64,000 bases of DNA, taken from Thraustochytrium sp. TN22. Its lineage: Eukaryota; Sar; Bigyra; Thraustochytrida; Thraustochytriidae. Below the pieces are notes generated by a model. It did no database searches, had not been told where the DNA came from, and saw nothing but the letters and a program-made list of their open reading frames with translations. Numbering within the stretch: the stretch's first letter is position 1; the number at the start of each line of letters is the position of its first letter. The translations under genes were made by a program, and so were the position numbers. Below are positions 44,673 to 54,927 of this stretch, in pieces. The DNA is taken from assembly GCA_013306675.1 (NCBI GenBank), contig JABLUY010000137.1:1-64000 (forward strand). Direction: 5' to 3'.

Positions 44673-47600
44673 ATGGCCGAGACCTCCGGGGAGCATGGCG
44701 ACTCACGGCGAGGCGCAGGGGAGGCGCAGCGACGCGGCGGCAGCGGTGGCAGCGGCGGCGGCCGCGGCGGCGGCGGCGGCAGCAGCGAGAGCGTGCGCAT
44801 TCAGACGCAGGGCAGGGATGTGTTTAAGGAGGGCGGCACGGAGTTCGTGGGCAGCCAGGCGACCCTGAATAGCCTCGAGGCGCTGGGCATCCGCGCGTAC
44901 AACCAGGAAGAGGTGGAGCGCAACGTGGTGCAGCAGCTGGAGCGCCAAGAGGCGCAGCACGGCGTGCGACCTCTGACGAGCTTTCTAGACGACGCAGGGC
45001 TCGAGGCGCTGGTGTCAGCGGAGGGCTCCGAGGAGACCGTGGCGGTGGAGCGCTTGGAGCGCATGGCACTGCTGCTCGAGCGCGCGGCGTCCGAGCGTAT
45101 GCGCAACCGGCGCGCCAAGGAGGAAGAGGAGGACTACACGCGGGCCGACGAGCTGCAGGTGAAGCTCCAGCTGCTCCGGCTGCTGCAGCGCCGCGTGCAA
45201 AAGACGTTGGCCGAGCAGCAGCGGCGCCGCGACGCCGAGGCGCGGGCGCGCGCCGTGGAGCGCGCCCGTCAGGACGCCGCACGGCGCGCGCAGCTCGAAG
45301 AGGAGCGCGCACAGCGCCAGGCTGCCAGCAGCGACGCGCCGCGTGCGTCCACGAAGCGGCGCGCCGCAGCCGACCCGTTCGGGGCGAGGAAGAAGACCGC
45401 CGGCAAAGCGACCGCCGTGGAGGCGAGCAAGCGGCAGCGCGTGGCAGCGTCACTGGACGTGAGTGCAAGACCACCGACGCCGCCCAAGAAGGACCGCAAC
45501 CCGCAAGAGGCCGAGGGCAAGGCGAGTTCGGCCGACCTGGATGCCGCAAAGCAGGCCCGCAAGGAGGAGCGCAAACGCGCCAAGAAGGCCGCCAAGAAGG
45601 CCGCCAAAAGGGAGGCCAAGAAAAAGGCCTTGGCAAAGCAGCGCAAGCAAAGCGCCAAGAAGGCGAAGAAGGTCAGAGCGAAGCTGGAGGACGGCGCTGG
45701 CGCGGAGAGCGCGGGCGAGGGCCAAGTACAATGCCCGCTTTGTTTTCGGTACTTTTCGCCGGAGGCCATCGAGACGCACGCGAGCCGGTGCTCGACCCGG
45801 GGCGCCTCCTCCAGGAGCTCGCGCCGGGGCGCGCTTGGCGCAGATGTAAATGAGGACGAGGAGGACGAGGAGGACGAGCGCAAGGCCGTTAGCGACGCGG
45901 ATACGAGCAGTAGCGTGTCGTCGGTCTCGAGCGTAAGCTCGAGCGAGGACGAGGACGAGGACGATGAATCGAACGGTCTCGGATTGGAGGACGAGGACGG
46001 ACTCGAAGAGGGCGGCGCCGCGGCCCGCGAAAAGGGGCCCCGGCATGTGGAGGACGACCTGCTTGACGAGGATTTTGCGGTGCGCGTGACGGACGCAAAG
46101 CAGCGCGAGGCATTCTGGGCGTACCACTGGGAGACGGCGCGCGACGAGGGCAAGTCGGAGGCGGAGGCGGATGCTTACGCGCAGGAGATGGAGGACGCAG
46201 ACGCGGGCGCGGCGGATCTGGCGCAGCGCGAGGAGTCGCAGGAGAAGCAGCTCGAGGGCGGGCTGCGCGTGCCGCGGCGCACGTGGTCGCGACTCTTTGA
46301 CTACCAGCGCGATGCGATGCGGTGGTTCTGGGACCTGCATCGCAAGAGCACCGGCGGCATTCTAGGTGATGAGATGGGCCTGGGCAAGACGGTGCAGATG
46401 GGCTCGTTCTTGGGCGCGCTGGAGTGCTCGCAGATCTTCGAGCCGTCCATTGTCGCGTGCCCGGCCACGACGCTGGCGCAGTGGGTGTCGGAGCTCAAGA
46501 CCTGGGCGCCGCAGACGCGCATTTACGTGCTGCACTCGTCCGGCAAGGCCATGGCGGAGGGCGGGCTGAAGCGCGCGGAGATCATCAAGCGTGTGGTCAA
46601 GCACAAGGGCGTGCTAGTGACAACATACCAGGGGCTACGGTTGTCGAGCGACCTGCTGACGCGGCGGCGCTGGGGCTACGTCATCCTGGACGAGGGCCAC
46701 AAGATCCGCAACCCGGACGCGGCCATCACCATGGCGTGCAAGCAGCTGCAGACGTACCACCGCATCATCATGTCCGGGTCGCCGATTCAGAACAATTTGC
46801 GCGAGCTGTGGACGCTGGTGGACTTCGTGGCACCCGGCCTGCTGGGCACGCTGCCAATGTTCGAGCGCAACTTTGGCGTGCCCATCAACCAGGGCGGGTA
46901 CTCGTCTGCGACAGCGGCCCAGGTGCACGTGGCGTACCAGTGTGCCAAGGTGCTCAAGGAGACGATCGACCCACATCTGATCCGGCGTCTCAAAAAGGAT
47001 GTGGCGCAGAGCCTGCCGGAGAAGCACGAGCAGATCATCTTTTGTAACCTGACGCGCGTGCAGCGCAACGCGTACAAGACGTTTCTCGCGCGGCCCGAAG
47101 TGGACGAGCTGATCCACGCGTCGCGGGGCGGGTCCTCGTCACGCACGACTTTCAAATTGATCCGCGCGTTGCAGCACATTTGCAACCACCCTGATATTTA
47201 CTTTCAGAAGTTGCGAGCGGCGGCCGTGGCGCGCGGCAAGGATGCCTGGGAGGCGGTGCTGGCGAACGATGGCGACGACGGCATGGACCCAAGCTGGATT
47301 GGCGAGGAATCGCTGGAACGCCTGGTGAACCGGTCCGGCAAGATGATGGTGTTGCGCATCATCATGCGGAGCTGGAAACAGGAAGGTCACCGCGTGCTGC
47401 TCTTCTCGCAGGGCCGGCTCATGCTGAACATTCTGGAGCGCTTCTTGCAGCTCGAGGGCTACTCGTACCTGCGCATGGACGGCACGACGCAGGTGACGAC
47501 GCGTGGGCGGCTCATCAACCAGTTCAACGATGCCAAGAGCGGAGTCTTTGTGTTTTTGCTCACGACCAAGGTGGGCGGCCTGGGCATCAACCTGACGGGC

Positions 47601-48698
47601 GCGAACCGCGTGCTGATTTTTGATCCGGACTGGAACCCGAGCACCGATATGCAGGCGCGCGAGCGTGCGTGGCGCATCGGCCAGCGCCGCCAGGTGACCA
47701 TCTACCGGCTCATCACGGGCGGCACGATCGAGGAGAAGATCTACCACCGGCAGATCTTCAAGCAGTACTTGTCGAACAAGATCCTCACGGACGCGCGCCA
47801 GTCGCGCTTCACCAAGGTGTCCAACATGCGCGATCTCTTCACGCTGGACGAGTCCGGCGGCGAGGCGGCCACCCATGGCGGCGGTGGTGGTGGTGACAGT
47901 AGCACCGGCGGGAGCGGCAAGAAGCAGAAGAAACCGGTCAGCCTCGCACTGCGGCGCAAGCAGCGCGCCCGCGCGCTGCGGGAGGGTGCCACGAGCGTGG
48001 AGCCCGAGACAACCGAGCTCTCGGCGGAGGAGGTGGCGGCCAATGTGGCGGCTGCCGAGCGCGCCGTGCGCGGCACGGAGACCGCGGAGCTCTTTCGCGG
48101 GCATGAGACTGCGGAGGACGGCGCTGGAGAGGCCTCACAGGGGCAGCAGCACCAGGACGGCGGCATCATGCAGTCGCTTTTCTCGCACAGCGGGTTCCGC
48201 GAAGCCTTCGAGCACGGATTGGCGGAGCGTGCGGCGTCCGCGACGCCGGACCAGCGCATTCTGGCCGCCGAGGCCGCGCGCGTGGCACGCCGCGCTGCCG
48301 AAGCGCTGCGTCGCGACCAGGAGCGCACGCGGCGTGACGAGGGCTCGGTCGGCATCCCGACGTGGACGGGCCAGTCGGGCGACGCGGGCCGCTTTGGCGG
48401 CGCCGCCTCGGCCCAGCTCCTTCAGCGGCTGCGCGAGCAGGGCTCCTCCACAGCTGCGGCGGAGAGCCACATTCAGGCGATGCTCGCCGACACGGACGAC
48501 CCGCACATGCGCATGCTTCGCGAGCTCTTGGACTATTTGCGCTCCGGGCCTCGACCGCGCACCTCGGATGAGATCCTGGAGCGCTTCGCCAACCATCCTG
48601 CGAGTCCGGACCCAGAACTCTTTCGCCAGATGCTCCGCCAGCTCGCCGACCTCAAGCAGGGTCGTTGGCACGTCAAGCCTGCTTTTGCGCGTTCGTAG
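44673..48698 (+). CDS. CSB/ERCC6/Rad26-like SNF2 ATPase with UBZ4-type zinc finger
   Basis: 1341 residues. CSB/Rad26 binds stalled RNA polymerase II and starts transcription-coupled repair. The SNF2 ATPase spans about 545-1085: DEMGLGKTVQ (566-575), DEGH (673-676), MSGSPIQNNLRELW, FSQGRLML, MDGTTQVTTR and FDPDWNPSTDMQARERAWRI, then IYHRQIFKQYLSNKIL and the CSB-like SRFTKVSNMRDLFTL. The N-terminus has helical and Lys-rich segments. An extra element at 354-373, CPLCFRYFSPEAIETHASRC, fits C-x2-C-x11-H-x3-C, the Rad18-type (UBZ4) ubiquitin-binding finger. Human CSB binds ubiquitin through its C-terminus instead. A helical C-terminal segment (about 1270-1341) lies where CSB proteins have a winged helix. 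Starts at ATG 44673. Confidence 0.92.
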   Translation: MAETSGEHGDSRRGAGEAQRRGGSGGSGGGRGGGGGSSESVRIQTQGRDVFKEGGTEFVGSQATLNSLEALGIRAYNQEEVERNVVQQLERQEAQHGVRPLTSFLDDAGLEALVSAEGSEETVAVERLERMALLLERAASERMRNRRAKEEEEDYTRADELQVKLQLLRLLQRRVQKTLAEQQRRRDAEARARAVERARQDAARRAQLEEERAQRQAASSDAPRASTKRRAAADPFGARKKTAGKATAVEASKRQRVAASLDVSARPPTPPKKDRNPQEAEGKASSADLDAAKQARKEERKRAKKAAKKAAKREAKKKALAKQRKQSAKKAKKVRAKLEDGAGAESAGEGQVQCPLCFRYFSPEAIETHASRCSTRGASSRSSRRGALGADVNEDEEDEEDERKAVSDADTSSSVSSVSSVSSSEDEDEDDESNGLGLEDEDGLEEGGAAAREKGPRHVEDDLLDEDFAVRVTDAKQREAFWAYHWETARDEGKSEAEADAYAQEMEDADAGAADLAQREESQEKQLEGGLRVPRRTWSRLFDYQRDAMRWFWDLHRKSTGGILGDEMGLGKTVQMGSFLGALECSQIFEPSIVACPATTLAQWVSELKTWAPQTRIYVLHSSGKAMAEGGLKRAEIIKRVVKHKGVLVTTYQGLRLSSDLLTRRRWGYVILDEGHKIRNPDAAITMACKQLQTYHRIIMSGSPIQNNLRELWTLVDFVAPGLLGTLPMFERNFGVPINQGGYSSATAAQVHVAYQCAKVLKETIDPHLIRRLKKDVAQSLPEKHEQIIFCNLTRVQRNAYKTFLARPEVDELIHASRGGSSSRTTFKLIRALQHICNHPDIYFQKLRAAAVARGKDAWEAVLANDGDDGMDPSWIGEESLERLVNRSGKMMVLRIIMRSWKQEGHRVLLFSQGRLMLNILERFLQLEGYSYLRMDGTTQVTTRGRLINQFNDAKSGVFVFLLTTKVGGLGINLTGANRVLIFDPDWNPSTDMQARERAWRIGQRRQVTIYRLITGGTIEEKIYHRQIFKQYLSNKILTDARQSRFTKVSNMRDLFTLDESGGEAATHGGGGGGDSSTGGSGKKQKKPVSLALRRKQRARALREGATSVEPETTELSAEEVAANVAAAERAVRGTETAELFRGHETAEDGAGEASQGQQHQDGGIMQSLFSHSGFREAFEHGLAERAASATPDQRILAAEAARVARRAAEALRRDQERTRRDEGSVGIPTWTGQSGDAGRFGGAASAQLLQRLREQGSSTAAAESHIQAMLADTDDPHMRMLRELLDYLRSGPRPRTSDEILERFANHPASPDPELFRQMLRQLADLKQGRWHVKPAFARS

Positions 48699-48975
48699 AT
48701 GTCTAATAACTAACAGTAAGCGAGCGAGCAAGTCCGCGAGCGAGGTGAGTGTGGAAAAGGGAGCTTGCCGTCAATTATGGACGCCGCAGCAACGAGACGA
48801 GATAAGAAAAAGAGCGAGCTTGCCCTTGATCACGACGGTCACATCCTCAACGTAATAGATAGCGAACGAGGCCCTCTCACCATCCGACGTAATCTCTCTG
48901 TCTCTCTCCGTTTCCCTCATCTTGCAAGGGAGGATGATGACAAAGTAGCTATCCAAGTGATTGTCGCGAGTTAAC

Positions 48976-50370
48976 TTAGTTGCCCATCCACGAGGTGGTG
49001 CGGAAGTTCTCGCCAGCGTAGGAGGACTTGCCGGCGAGCTCCTCCTCGATGCGGAGGAGCTGGTTGTACTTGGCGTTACGGTCAGAGCGGGCCGGGGCGC
49101 CGGTCTTGATCTGGCCGGTGCAGAGGCCAACGGCGAGGTCGGCGATGGTGGCGTCCTCGGTCTCGCCGGAGCGGTGGGAGGTCATGACACCCCAGCCGGC
49201 CTGCTTGGCCATCTTGACGGCCTTGATGGACTCGGAGATGGAGCCGATCTGGTTCACCTTGAGAAGGAGGGCGTTGCAGGACTTCTCGGCGATGGCCTTC
49301 TTGATCTTCTCCGGGTTGGTGCAGAGGAGATCGTCACCAACGATCTGGAGCTCGGAGAGCTTGGCGGTGGTCTTGGCCCAGTCGCCCCAGGCGTCCTGGT
49401 CCATGGGGTCCTCGATGGTGACAATGGGGAAGTTGTCGGCGAGGTCGCGGTAGTACGCGATGAGCTGCTCCGGGGAGAGCACGTTGGCCGGGTCCTTGTT
49501 GGCGTTGAAGTGGTCGAGGTCGTAGTAGCCCTTCTTGTCGCCGTCAGCCACCATGAACTCGGAGCTGGCGACGTCGAGGCCGACCTTGACGCGGCCGCTG
49601 TAGCCGGCCTTGTCGACGGCGTCCATGAGGAGCTCGAGGCCCTCCTTGGCGTCGCACGGGGGGCCGAAGCCACCCTCGTCACCGATGAGCGTGGCGTCGC
49701 CGCCGTACTTGGACTTGATGACCTTCTTGAGGTTGTGGTAGCACTCGGCGCCGACCTGCATGGCCTCGGCGAAGGAGCTGGCGCCCGTGGGGATCATGAA
49801 GAACTCCTGGAAGGCGAGCGGGTTGCCGGCGTGGGAGCCGCCGTTGATGACGTTGAGCATGACGGTGGGCATGACAAAGTCCTTCTGGGTGTTGCCGGCG
49901 AGGTCGGCAAAGTGCTGGTAGAGGGGCACCTTCTTGGCGGCGGCGCCGGCCTTGGCGGCGGCCATGGAGACGGCAAGGATGGCGTTGGCGCCCAGGCGGC
50001 CCTTGTTCTTGGTGCCGTCGAGGTCGATCATGGCCTGGTCCAGGGCCTCCTGGTCCGTGACGTCCATGCCCTTGACCTTGCTGGCGATCTCCTTGTTGGC
50101 GTTCTCAACGGCCTTGAGCACGCCCTTACCCATGTAGCGCTTGCCGCCGTCGCGCAGCTCCACGGCCTCGTGGATACCGGTGGACGCGCCGCTCGGCACC
50201 ATGGCACGGAACATGCCGTCCTCGGTGGTCAGGTCCACCTCGACGGTCGGGTTGCCGCGCGAGTCCAGCACCTCGCGGGCGCGGAGGCCCGTGATGGTGG
50301 ACGCCTGGCGCGCCTGCGAGGACGCGGCCGCGGCCATGGCCCGCCGGCTCACCACCTGAGGAGCGAACAT
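48976..50370 (-). CDS. Enolase with mitochondrial-type presequence
   Basis: 464 residues. Converts 2-phosphoglycerate to phosphoenolpyruvate. The core is complete: [41 protein letters not shown], the DEGGFGPP segment, [21 protein letters not shown], signature [14 protein letters not shown] and [11 protein letters not shown]. Before the core there are about 27 extra residues ([20 protein letters not shown], then RQAST), rich in Arg, Ala and Ser with no acidic residue, which look like a mitochondrial presequence. Stramenopiles are known to place late glycolytic enzymes in mitochondria. A second in-frame ATG (complement of 50335-50337) has a strong GCCATGG context, so two N-termini are possible. 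Convergent with the CSB-like gene. Confidence 0.95.
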   Translation of the reverse strand: MFAPQVVSRRAMAAAASSQARQASTITGLRAREVLDSRGNPTVEVDLTTEDGMFRAMVPSGASTGIHEAVELRDGGKRYMGKGVLKAVENANKEIASKVKGMDVTDQEALDQAMIDLDGTKNKGRLGANAILAVSMAAAKAGAAAKKVPLYQHFADLAGNTQKDFVMPTVMLNVINGGSHAGNPLAFQEFFMIPTGASSFAEAMQVGAECYHNLKKVIKSKYGGDATLIGDEGGFGPPCDAKEGLELLMDAVDKAGYSGRVKVGLDVASSEFMVADGDKKGYYDLDHFNANKDPANVLSPEQLIAYYRDLADNFPIVTIEDPMDQDAWGDWAKTTAKLSELQIVGDDLLCTNPEKIKKAIAEKSCNALLLKVNQIGSISESIKAVKMAKQAGWGVMTSHRSGETEDATIADLAVGLCTGQIKTGAPARSDRNAKYNQLLRIEEELAGKSSYAGENFRTTSWMGN

Positions 50371-50463
50371 CTTGCTCTCGGTCTTGTTGTCTTGCTACTG
50401 CTGCTGCTTGCTGCCCGGAGCGAATCAGGTTTGGCTCGTCAGTCTCCTCTGCCCTCTCCGTCC

Positions 50464-50465
<2 letters not shown>

Positions 50466-50500
<35 letters not shown>
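50466..50500. repeat. (CT)n microsatellite
   Basis: About 17 CT units roughly 100 bp upstream of the enolase start codon, read as GA on the coding strand; probable 5' UTR or core promoter element. Confidence 0.9.
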
Positions 50501-50503
<3 letters not shown>

Positions 50504-51156
50504 TGCTCTCGCTCTGCCTGCGAAAATCCTCCGCCGCCCTGCGGTTCCGTCGGGGCCCGCCCTGCCCACCCGCGCGCTCTTGCTGCGCCGGTGCCAGCGC
50601 CGCCCCGACAAGCCGCCTGCGTCGTCGCCGCCGACTTCGATCACAAAGTGGCCTCCGCCGAAGCGCATCATCGCCCGTCCCGCGTCCCATCCTTGCGCGC
50701 CTTGTGCCCTCGCTCTCGGTGACGCGAGCCCAGCCAGGCTCGGCCAGCGCGCGAGCCCAGCCGCCACCGTGTCTCTCTCGTCCCTCTTGCTCCTGCCCTG
50801 CTCGCCGCCAGCCACGCGCTCCGCCCCGCTTCACACCGCCGCCCGCCTCTGGCAGGCGTAGAGGCTACGCCACCTCGCCTCAGCCGGCAGGCAGGCAGGC
50901 AGGCAGACACGCACGCACGCACGCACGGATGCGGGCGCGAGCAAGCAAGCGCGCACGTACGTCGTCCTGCCGCGGCCGTCTGCCTGCGCGCCCGCGCGCC
51001 CGCCCTGCCTGCCGCCGCCGGGGCCGTCATCGCCCCGACGGAACACGGTCACGGCAAGCTGCATTTTCAAAAAAAAAACCAGGCACCTCATCTCATCTCA
51101 TCTCCGCTCGCTCGCTCGCTTGCGCCCGCCGTCCCGCCCGCGCTCGCGCGCTCGCG

Positions 51157-51173
51157 CGCCGCCGCCGCCGTGC

Positions 51174-51213
<40 letters not shown>
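51157..51213. repeat. (CCG)n trinucleotide run
   Basis: A near-perfect run of about 19 CCG/GCC units, interrupted once by TGC, in the enolase/DPM1 intergenic region. Non-coding as far as I can see. Confidence 0.85.
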
Positions 51214-51577
51214 ACTCACCTGCCGCGCGCCCGGATTCCGCGATTGCCGCCGCGCGGGCGGCCAGCTCATCAAGATCCGAATGGATCTCGAATCACGATC
51301 ATCTCCCGGCCAAGTCTCCAGAGTCCACTGTCCAGCCAGCAAGGCTGAGCAAGCTGAGAGGCACGATCCTGCTCGCGCCGCATTCGTTAGCCAGCCAGGT
51401 AAGCTGCGGCGCTCACCACTGCTTGCCTGTGGCTGCTTGGCAGCGCAGTGCTTGCAAGTTGCAGCCTGCCGTCAGTGCCGTGCCTCGCAGTCTTGCTTAC
51501 GCGTGCCTCCCGGTAGCCGACTTTGATTCGTATCCACGACTCGGAGGCGCCCCCCGCGAATCGCCCGCGCCGCCAGC

Positions 51578-51643
51578 GCCAGTGGGCTATCTCCGCCCCG
51601 CCAGTGGGCTATCCGCGCCCGGCCAGTGGGCTATCGCGCTCTG
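51578..51643. repeat. 22-bp minisatellite, three units
   Basis: Three tandem 22-bp units begin at 51578, 51600 and 51622. Each starts GCCAGTGGGCTATC and ends in a more variable C/G-rich half. No gene overlaps it. Confidence 0.85.
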
Positions 51644-52133
51644 CCCACTTGCGCGGTCGCGCCCCGCTGTGCTTTCAGCTGGGGGGGACCGGCCGCGGCG
51701 CGCGCTGCTTGCGCGCTGCCGCAGGCCGGCCGCGGCGCGACGCGCAGCTACTTGCGCGGCGGCGCGGGGGACGCGGCGCGAGCTGGGGGGGAGGCCGAGC
51801 CCAGCCGCACGATGCCATTGGTCTGACTGTGAATGCGGCCTGGAGAGAGCAGAGCGGGTTGCGTGCGCCGCGGCGCGGGTTGTGCGCGCCGCGGCGCGGG
51901 TTGCGGCCAGCCTGGGCGCGGCGGGCCCGGGTACCAGTACGACTACGAGCACGGCGGCGCGGGCGGCGCGGCGGGCAGGAGCCTGAGACACGATTGCGCG
52001 CGGGGCGGCGGTCGTGGCGGCGGTCGTGGCGGCGGTCGTGGCGACGGTCGTGGCGCTGCTGCTGCGCGGCGGCCTGCCGGCGTGGGCGAGTAGGAGCTGG
52101 AGCGGCGGCGGCGGCGGCGGCGGCGAGAGCGCC

Positions 52134-52979
52134 ATGGCGGAGCTGCGCGGCGGCGGCGCCAGGGCCAAGGCGGGCGGCGCCAAGAAGGAGCTGTCGGTGG
52201 TGGTGCCGTGCTATGAGGAGGCGCTAAACGTGCGGCCGCTGTGCGAGCGGCTGTTCAGGGCGACGCGCGCGGCCGGCATCGAGGCGGAGCTGCTGCTGGT
52301 GGACGACTTCTCCGGCAAGGGCACCGAGGAGACGCGCAAGGTGGTGCAGACGCTCAAGAAGGAAGGCTACAACATCGACGTCGAGGTGCGCATGCCTGAG
52401 CAGGGCAAGGGCCTGAGCTCCGCGGTCGTGCTGGGGCTCGGGCTCGCCAAGTACGAGACCATGTTGGTGATGGACGCCGACCTGCAGCACGAGCCGGAGA
52501 GCGTGCCAGACGTGGCCGGGCCGATCCTGCGCGGCGAGGCCGATTTTGCCGTGGGAAGTCGCCACGTAGAGGGCGGCGGTGCTGAGGGCTTCCCGCTCGT
52601 GCGCCAGCTCATCAGCTTCGTCGCCACGGCGCTCGCCTACCCGTTGACGACGTGCACCGACCCGATGAGCGGCTTCTTCTCGCTCAGCAAGACCACTTTC
52701 AACCGCGGCCGCGACATCCTCAACCCGATGGGCTATAAGATCGGCCTTGAGCTCATGGTTCGCTGCCGCTGCGCGCACGTTCAGGACGTGCCCATCACCT
52801 TTCGCGACCGCGAGGCCGGCGAGTCCAAGCTCACCATGAAGCAGAACCTCTACTACCTGCAGCACCTCATGCACCTGTACTGGTTCAAGTTTGGCGTCCT
52901 CTTTCCCGCGGCGCTCGTCGTGCTCGTCGTGCTCGGCCTTGCTGTGCTTTTCTTCTTGCTCCAGATGCTTCTCTTTTGA
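52134..52979 (+). CDS. DPM1: Dolichol-phosphate mannosyltransferase (DPM1)
   Basis: 281 residues. Transfers mannose from GDP-Man to dolichol phosphate at the ER for N-glycans, GPI anchors and O-mannosylation. GT2 fold with LSVVVPCYEEALNV, LLLVDDFSGKGT, GKGLSSAVVLGL, MDADLQHEP (DxD motif), GSRHVEGGG, DPMSGFFSL and FRDREAGESKLT. The C-terminus is a hydrophobic helix (FPAALVVLVVLGLAVLFFLL), so this is the single-chain, membrane-anchored form as in yeast, not the human type that needs DPM2/DPM3. The start is ATG 52134 in GCCATGG; the ORF extends back to a GTG at 52014 through an Ala/Val repeat but has no upstream ATG. Confidence 0.92.
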   Translation: MAELRGGGARAKAGGAKKELSVVVPCYEEALNVRPLCERLFRATRAAGIEAELLLVDDFSGKGTEETRKVVQTLKKEGYNIDVEVRMPEQGKGLSSAVVLGLGLAKYETMLVMDADLQHEPESVPDVAGPILRGEADFAVGSRHVEGGGAEGFPLVRQLISFVATALAYPLTTCTDPMSGFFSLSKTTFNRGRDILNPMGYKIGLELMVRCRCAHVQDVPITFRDREAGESKLTMKQNLYYLQHLMHLYWFKFGVLFPAALVVLVVLGLAVLFFLLQMLLF

Positions 52980-53320
52980 TCTGTTCATCATGACGACCGA
53001 CCATCATGACGACCGACCCTCATGACGACCGACCACATGTACCGTAGTAGTGTTACAAGCAAGAACCCTTCGAAAACGTAGACTGGCAGCCACTTGGCCA
53101 GAGGAGCGGTAACTGTTCCATAGATGACAAGGTCCGCGTAAGCGCGGCTCTCCTGAGTCTCCTTACCTTGCCACTCGGGCGCCGGCGACCTGCGCCTCGA
53201 GGCCACGAAGCGCCACGAAGGCTAAGGTAGTTGTGTGCAGTGTTCCCTGGCCCCTGACTGAGGTTTCAAAGTTTCGAAGTCGCCGCAAAGCCGCAATACG
53301 TACGTACACCATCGAGCAGG
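52980..53320. other. Intergenic region, no gene supported
   Basis: Starts with three near-repeats of CATCATGACGACCGACC (52987-53036). A 72-codon minus-strand ORF with a hydrophobic centre (52988-53206) lacks an N-terminal ATG and is not called. The right part should hold the promoter of the next gene. Confidence 0.4.
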
Positions 53321-54079
53321 ATGGCGGGCGCGCGCAAGCGCAGCGCGCGGCAGACAGAGACGGCAGAGACCGCCGCAGCCGCCGGCACACCCGGCTCCGG
53401 CCACGCCGCCGCGGCCTCCGCCGCCGGCCATGGCGCCGGCGCGCAGGAGGGGCTCGACATGAAGCGGTACGCTAGCCTCGCGGTCTCGGACGGCTTCAAC
53501 GCGGCCTGCTGCTGGTACGCGGCCGTGGAGGCGGCGGCGCGCGGGCGTGTGGACGCCAGCGCGGGCCTGGGCATCGTGGCGCTCGCAGCGACCCTGGGCG
53601 CGCTGCGGTTCGGGCTCTCGCCGCGCCTCTTCGGCCAGGCGAACCAGCTTTGGACGCAGTTCGCCGGCCGCGTAGGCGTGCCGCTGCTGGGCGTGGGCTT
53701 CTTGCGCTCGCGGGCTGTCGCGCCGGCCGTGCTGGACTCGCATAACCTGGGCTTCCCGTACGGTGTGGCGGCGCTTCTCGTCACGGGTGCAGCCGTGAGT
53801 CGAATGCCGGGCGTCTCGCCGGAGCAGCAGCAGGCCTATACGACGGTCGCGGCGCTCTGCTCCATGGGCGGCGTCCTCTACGCGGAAGGCACGGCGAACG
53901 AGTCCGCGCTGGCCGCCGTTGGCACCTTTCTCGTGGCTGGCCTGCTGGTGGGCGCGGACCGCCATCGCTACGTTTTGGGTGTGCGCCGTGAGAATTGGTT
54001 CCACTATTTGCTCGGCGTCAGCATGGTGCTCTTCGCGCAGGCTCTCCCGTCAGCGATCTCCCAGATCGCGCTGTACTGA
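53321..54079 (+). CDS. Orphan polytopic membrane protein
   Basis: 252 residues, function not recognised. The first 45 residues are Ala/Gly/Thr-rich and probably disordered. The rest has five or six hydrophobic segments: around LAVSDGFNAACCWYAAV, AGLGIVALAATLGALRF, GFPYGVAALLVTGAAV, YTTVAALCSMGGVLYA, LAAVGTFLVAGLLVGA and FHYLLGVSMVLFAQAL, with short charged loops between. That predicts an integral membrane protein with both a compact size and small loops, reminiscent of small transporters or scaffold proteins. It starts at ATG 53321 and ends at TGA. Same strand as DPM1 and the next orphan. Confidence 0.7.
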   Translation: MAGARKRSARQTETAETAAAAGTPGSGHAAAASAAGHGAGAQEGLDMKRYASLAVSDGFNAACCWYAAVEAAARGRVDASAGLGIVALAATLGALRFGLSPRLFGQANQLWTQFAGRVGVPLLGVGFLRSRAVAPAVLDSHNLGFPYGVAALLVTGAAVSRMPGVSPEQQQAYTTVAALCSMGGVLYAEGTANESALAAVGTFLVAGLLVGADRHRYVLGVRRENWFHYLLGVSMVLFAQALPSAISQIALY

Positions 54080-54894
54080 CCAGGTGACCAGGCTGCGAGC
54101 TTGGCGGCATGTCGAGCGCACCACCAACGAATGACTCTCTTTTCCCTTTTCTGTTGCCAAGCGTCCTTGTTCTTGACGCCACGCTTCTCTCCGAGACGCC
54201 CGCCTCCCTGGCCTATGTCCTGATAGTGAGTGATCGAAAGGCGGTTTTCCCGACTCGCCGCCTGCTGCGCCCTGCACTGGGCCTGCAGCGGCCTGCAGCG
54301 AGGGAAAGATGGCCTTCCCGACCGGCCCCGTCCCCGTCGCCTAGGCTGCCGCGCCGCGGTCCCTCTCTCTCGCAGGTAGCCGGGCAACCAAGCACCAGGA
54401 CGCGGTCTGGGCCTCTCACAAGTCCGCGGGCGTCGGCGCTGCCCCAAGCCTTCCCCCACGGCTCTATGGGGCAGCGGCCCGCAGCGACGCCAGGCACCCG
54501 CCGTGGAGGGGCCCCGCCCTCTTCGCAGGCCGTTGCAGGTAGCGCCACGCGCCCCGCCGGTCCGGCGGGTCTGTGGGCAACCTTGTGGGCATGCGCATCG
54601 CGAAGCAGCGGCTCGGCGAGCGCCGGGCCCGCCCCCCCGCCGCCCCCCCGGCAGCCGCCCCGCCACGCGCCGCGCGCGCGCGCACTTGTGAAGACCCGAG
54701 ACGCCCAACAGGTGGGGGAGCGCGGCCAGCGCGTCGCGCCGCGACGGCGGCGGCGGTTGCACGCCCCGGCGCGAACTCAGCCGGGCAGGCCTGAGCACCG
54801 GCGGCGAGCGGCGCGGGACGCGGAGAGCGAAGCGGAGAAGCGAGGAGAACCGCAGGCGGGCGGCGGGCTGCGCGGGCTGGCATTCCGGACCCGC

Positions 54895-54923
<29 letters not shown>
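54080..54923. other. Intergenic region, no gene seen
   Basis: 844 bp between two same-strand orphan membrane genes. The first 150 bp are lower in GC, likely 3' UTR; the remainder is very GC-rich with CCG/GGC runs (54885-54920) and should include the promoter of the next gene. ORFs are short and overlapping. Confidence 0.4.

Positions 54924-54927
<4 letters not shown>

Larger units (their letters stand above)
50371..52133. promoter_or_regulatory. Long divergent intergenic region with simple repeats
   Basis: 1.76 kb lie between enolase (-) and DPM1 (+). It contains a (CT)n tract (50466-50500) in the probable enolase 5' UTR, a (CCG)n run (51157-51213), a 22-bp triplicated unit (51578-51643), a 21-bp duplicated CGCCGCGGCGCGGG unit (51859-51906) and a 12-bp GGCGGTCGTGGC array just upstream of DPM1 (52007-52052). 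ORFs here are compositional and lack homology that I can recognise. Confidence 0.45.

Noticed and set aside
48961-51348. Plus-strand ORF of about 795 codons
   Set aside because: Its first two thirds are antisense to enolase and the rest is GC-repeat translation; no recognisable domain.
52988-53206. 72-codon minus-strand ORF with hydrophobic centre, possible splice donor nearby
   Set aside because: No ATG near its start (begins at GTG), no convincing acceptor for a spliced model, and its end is made of a short tandem repeat.
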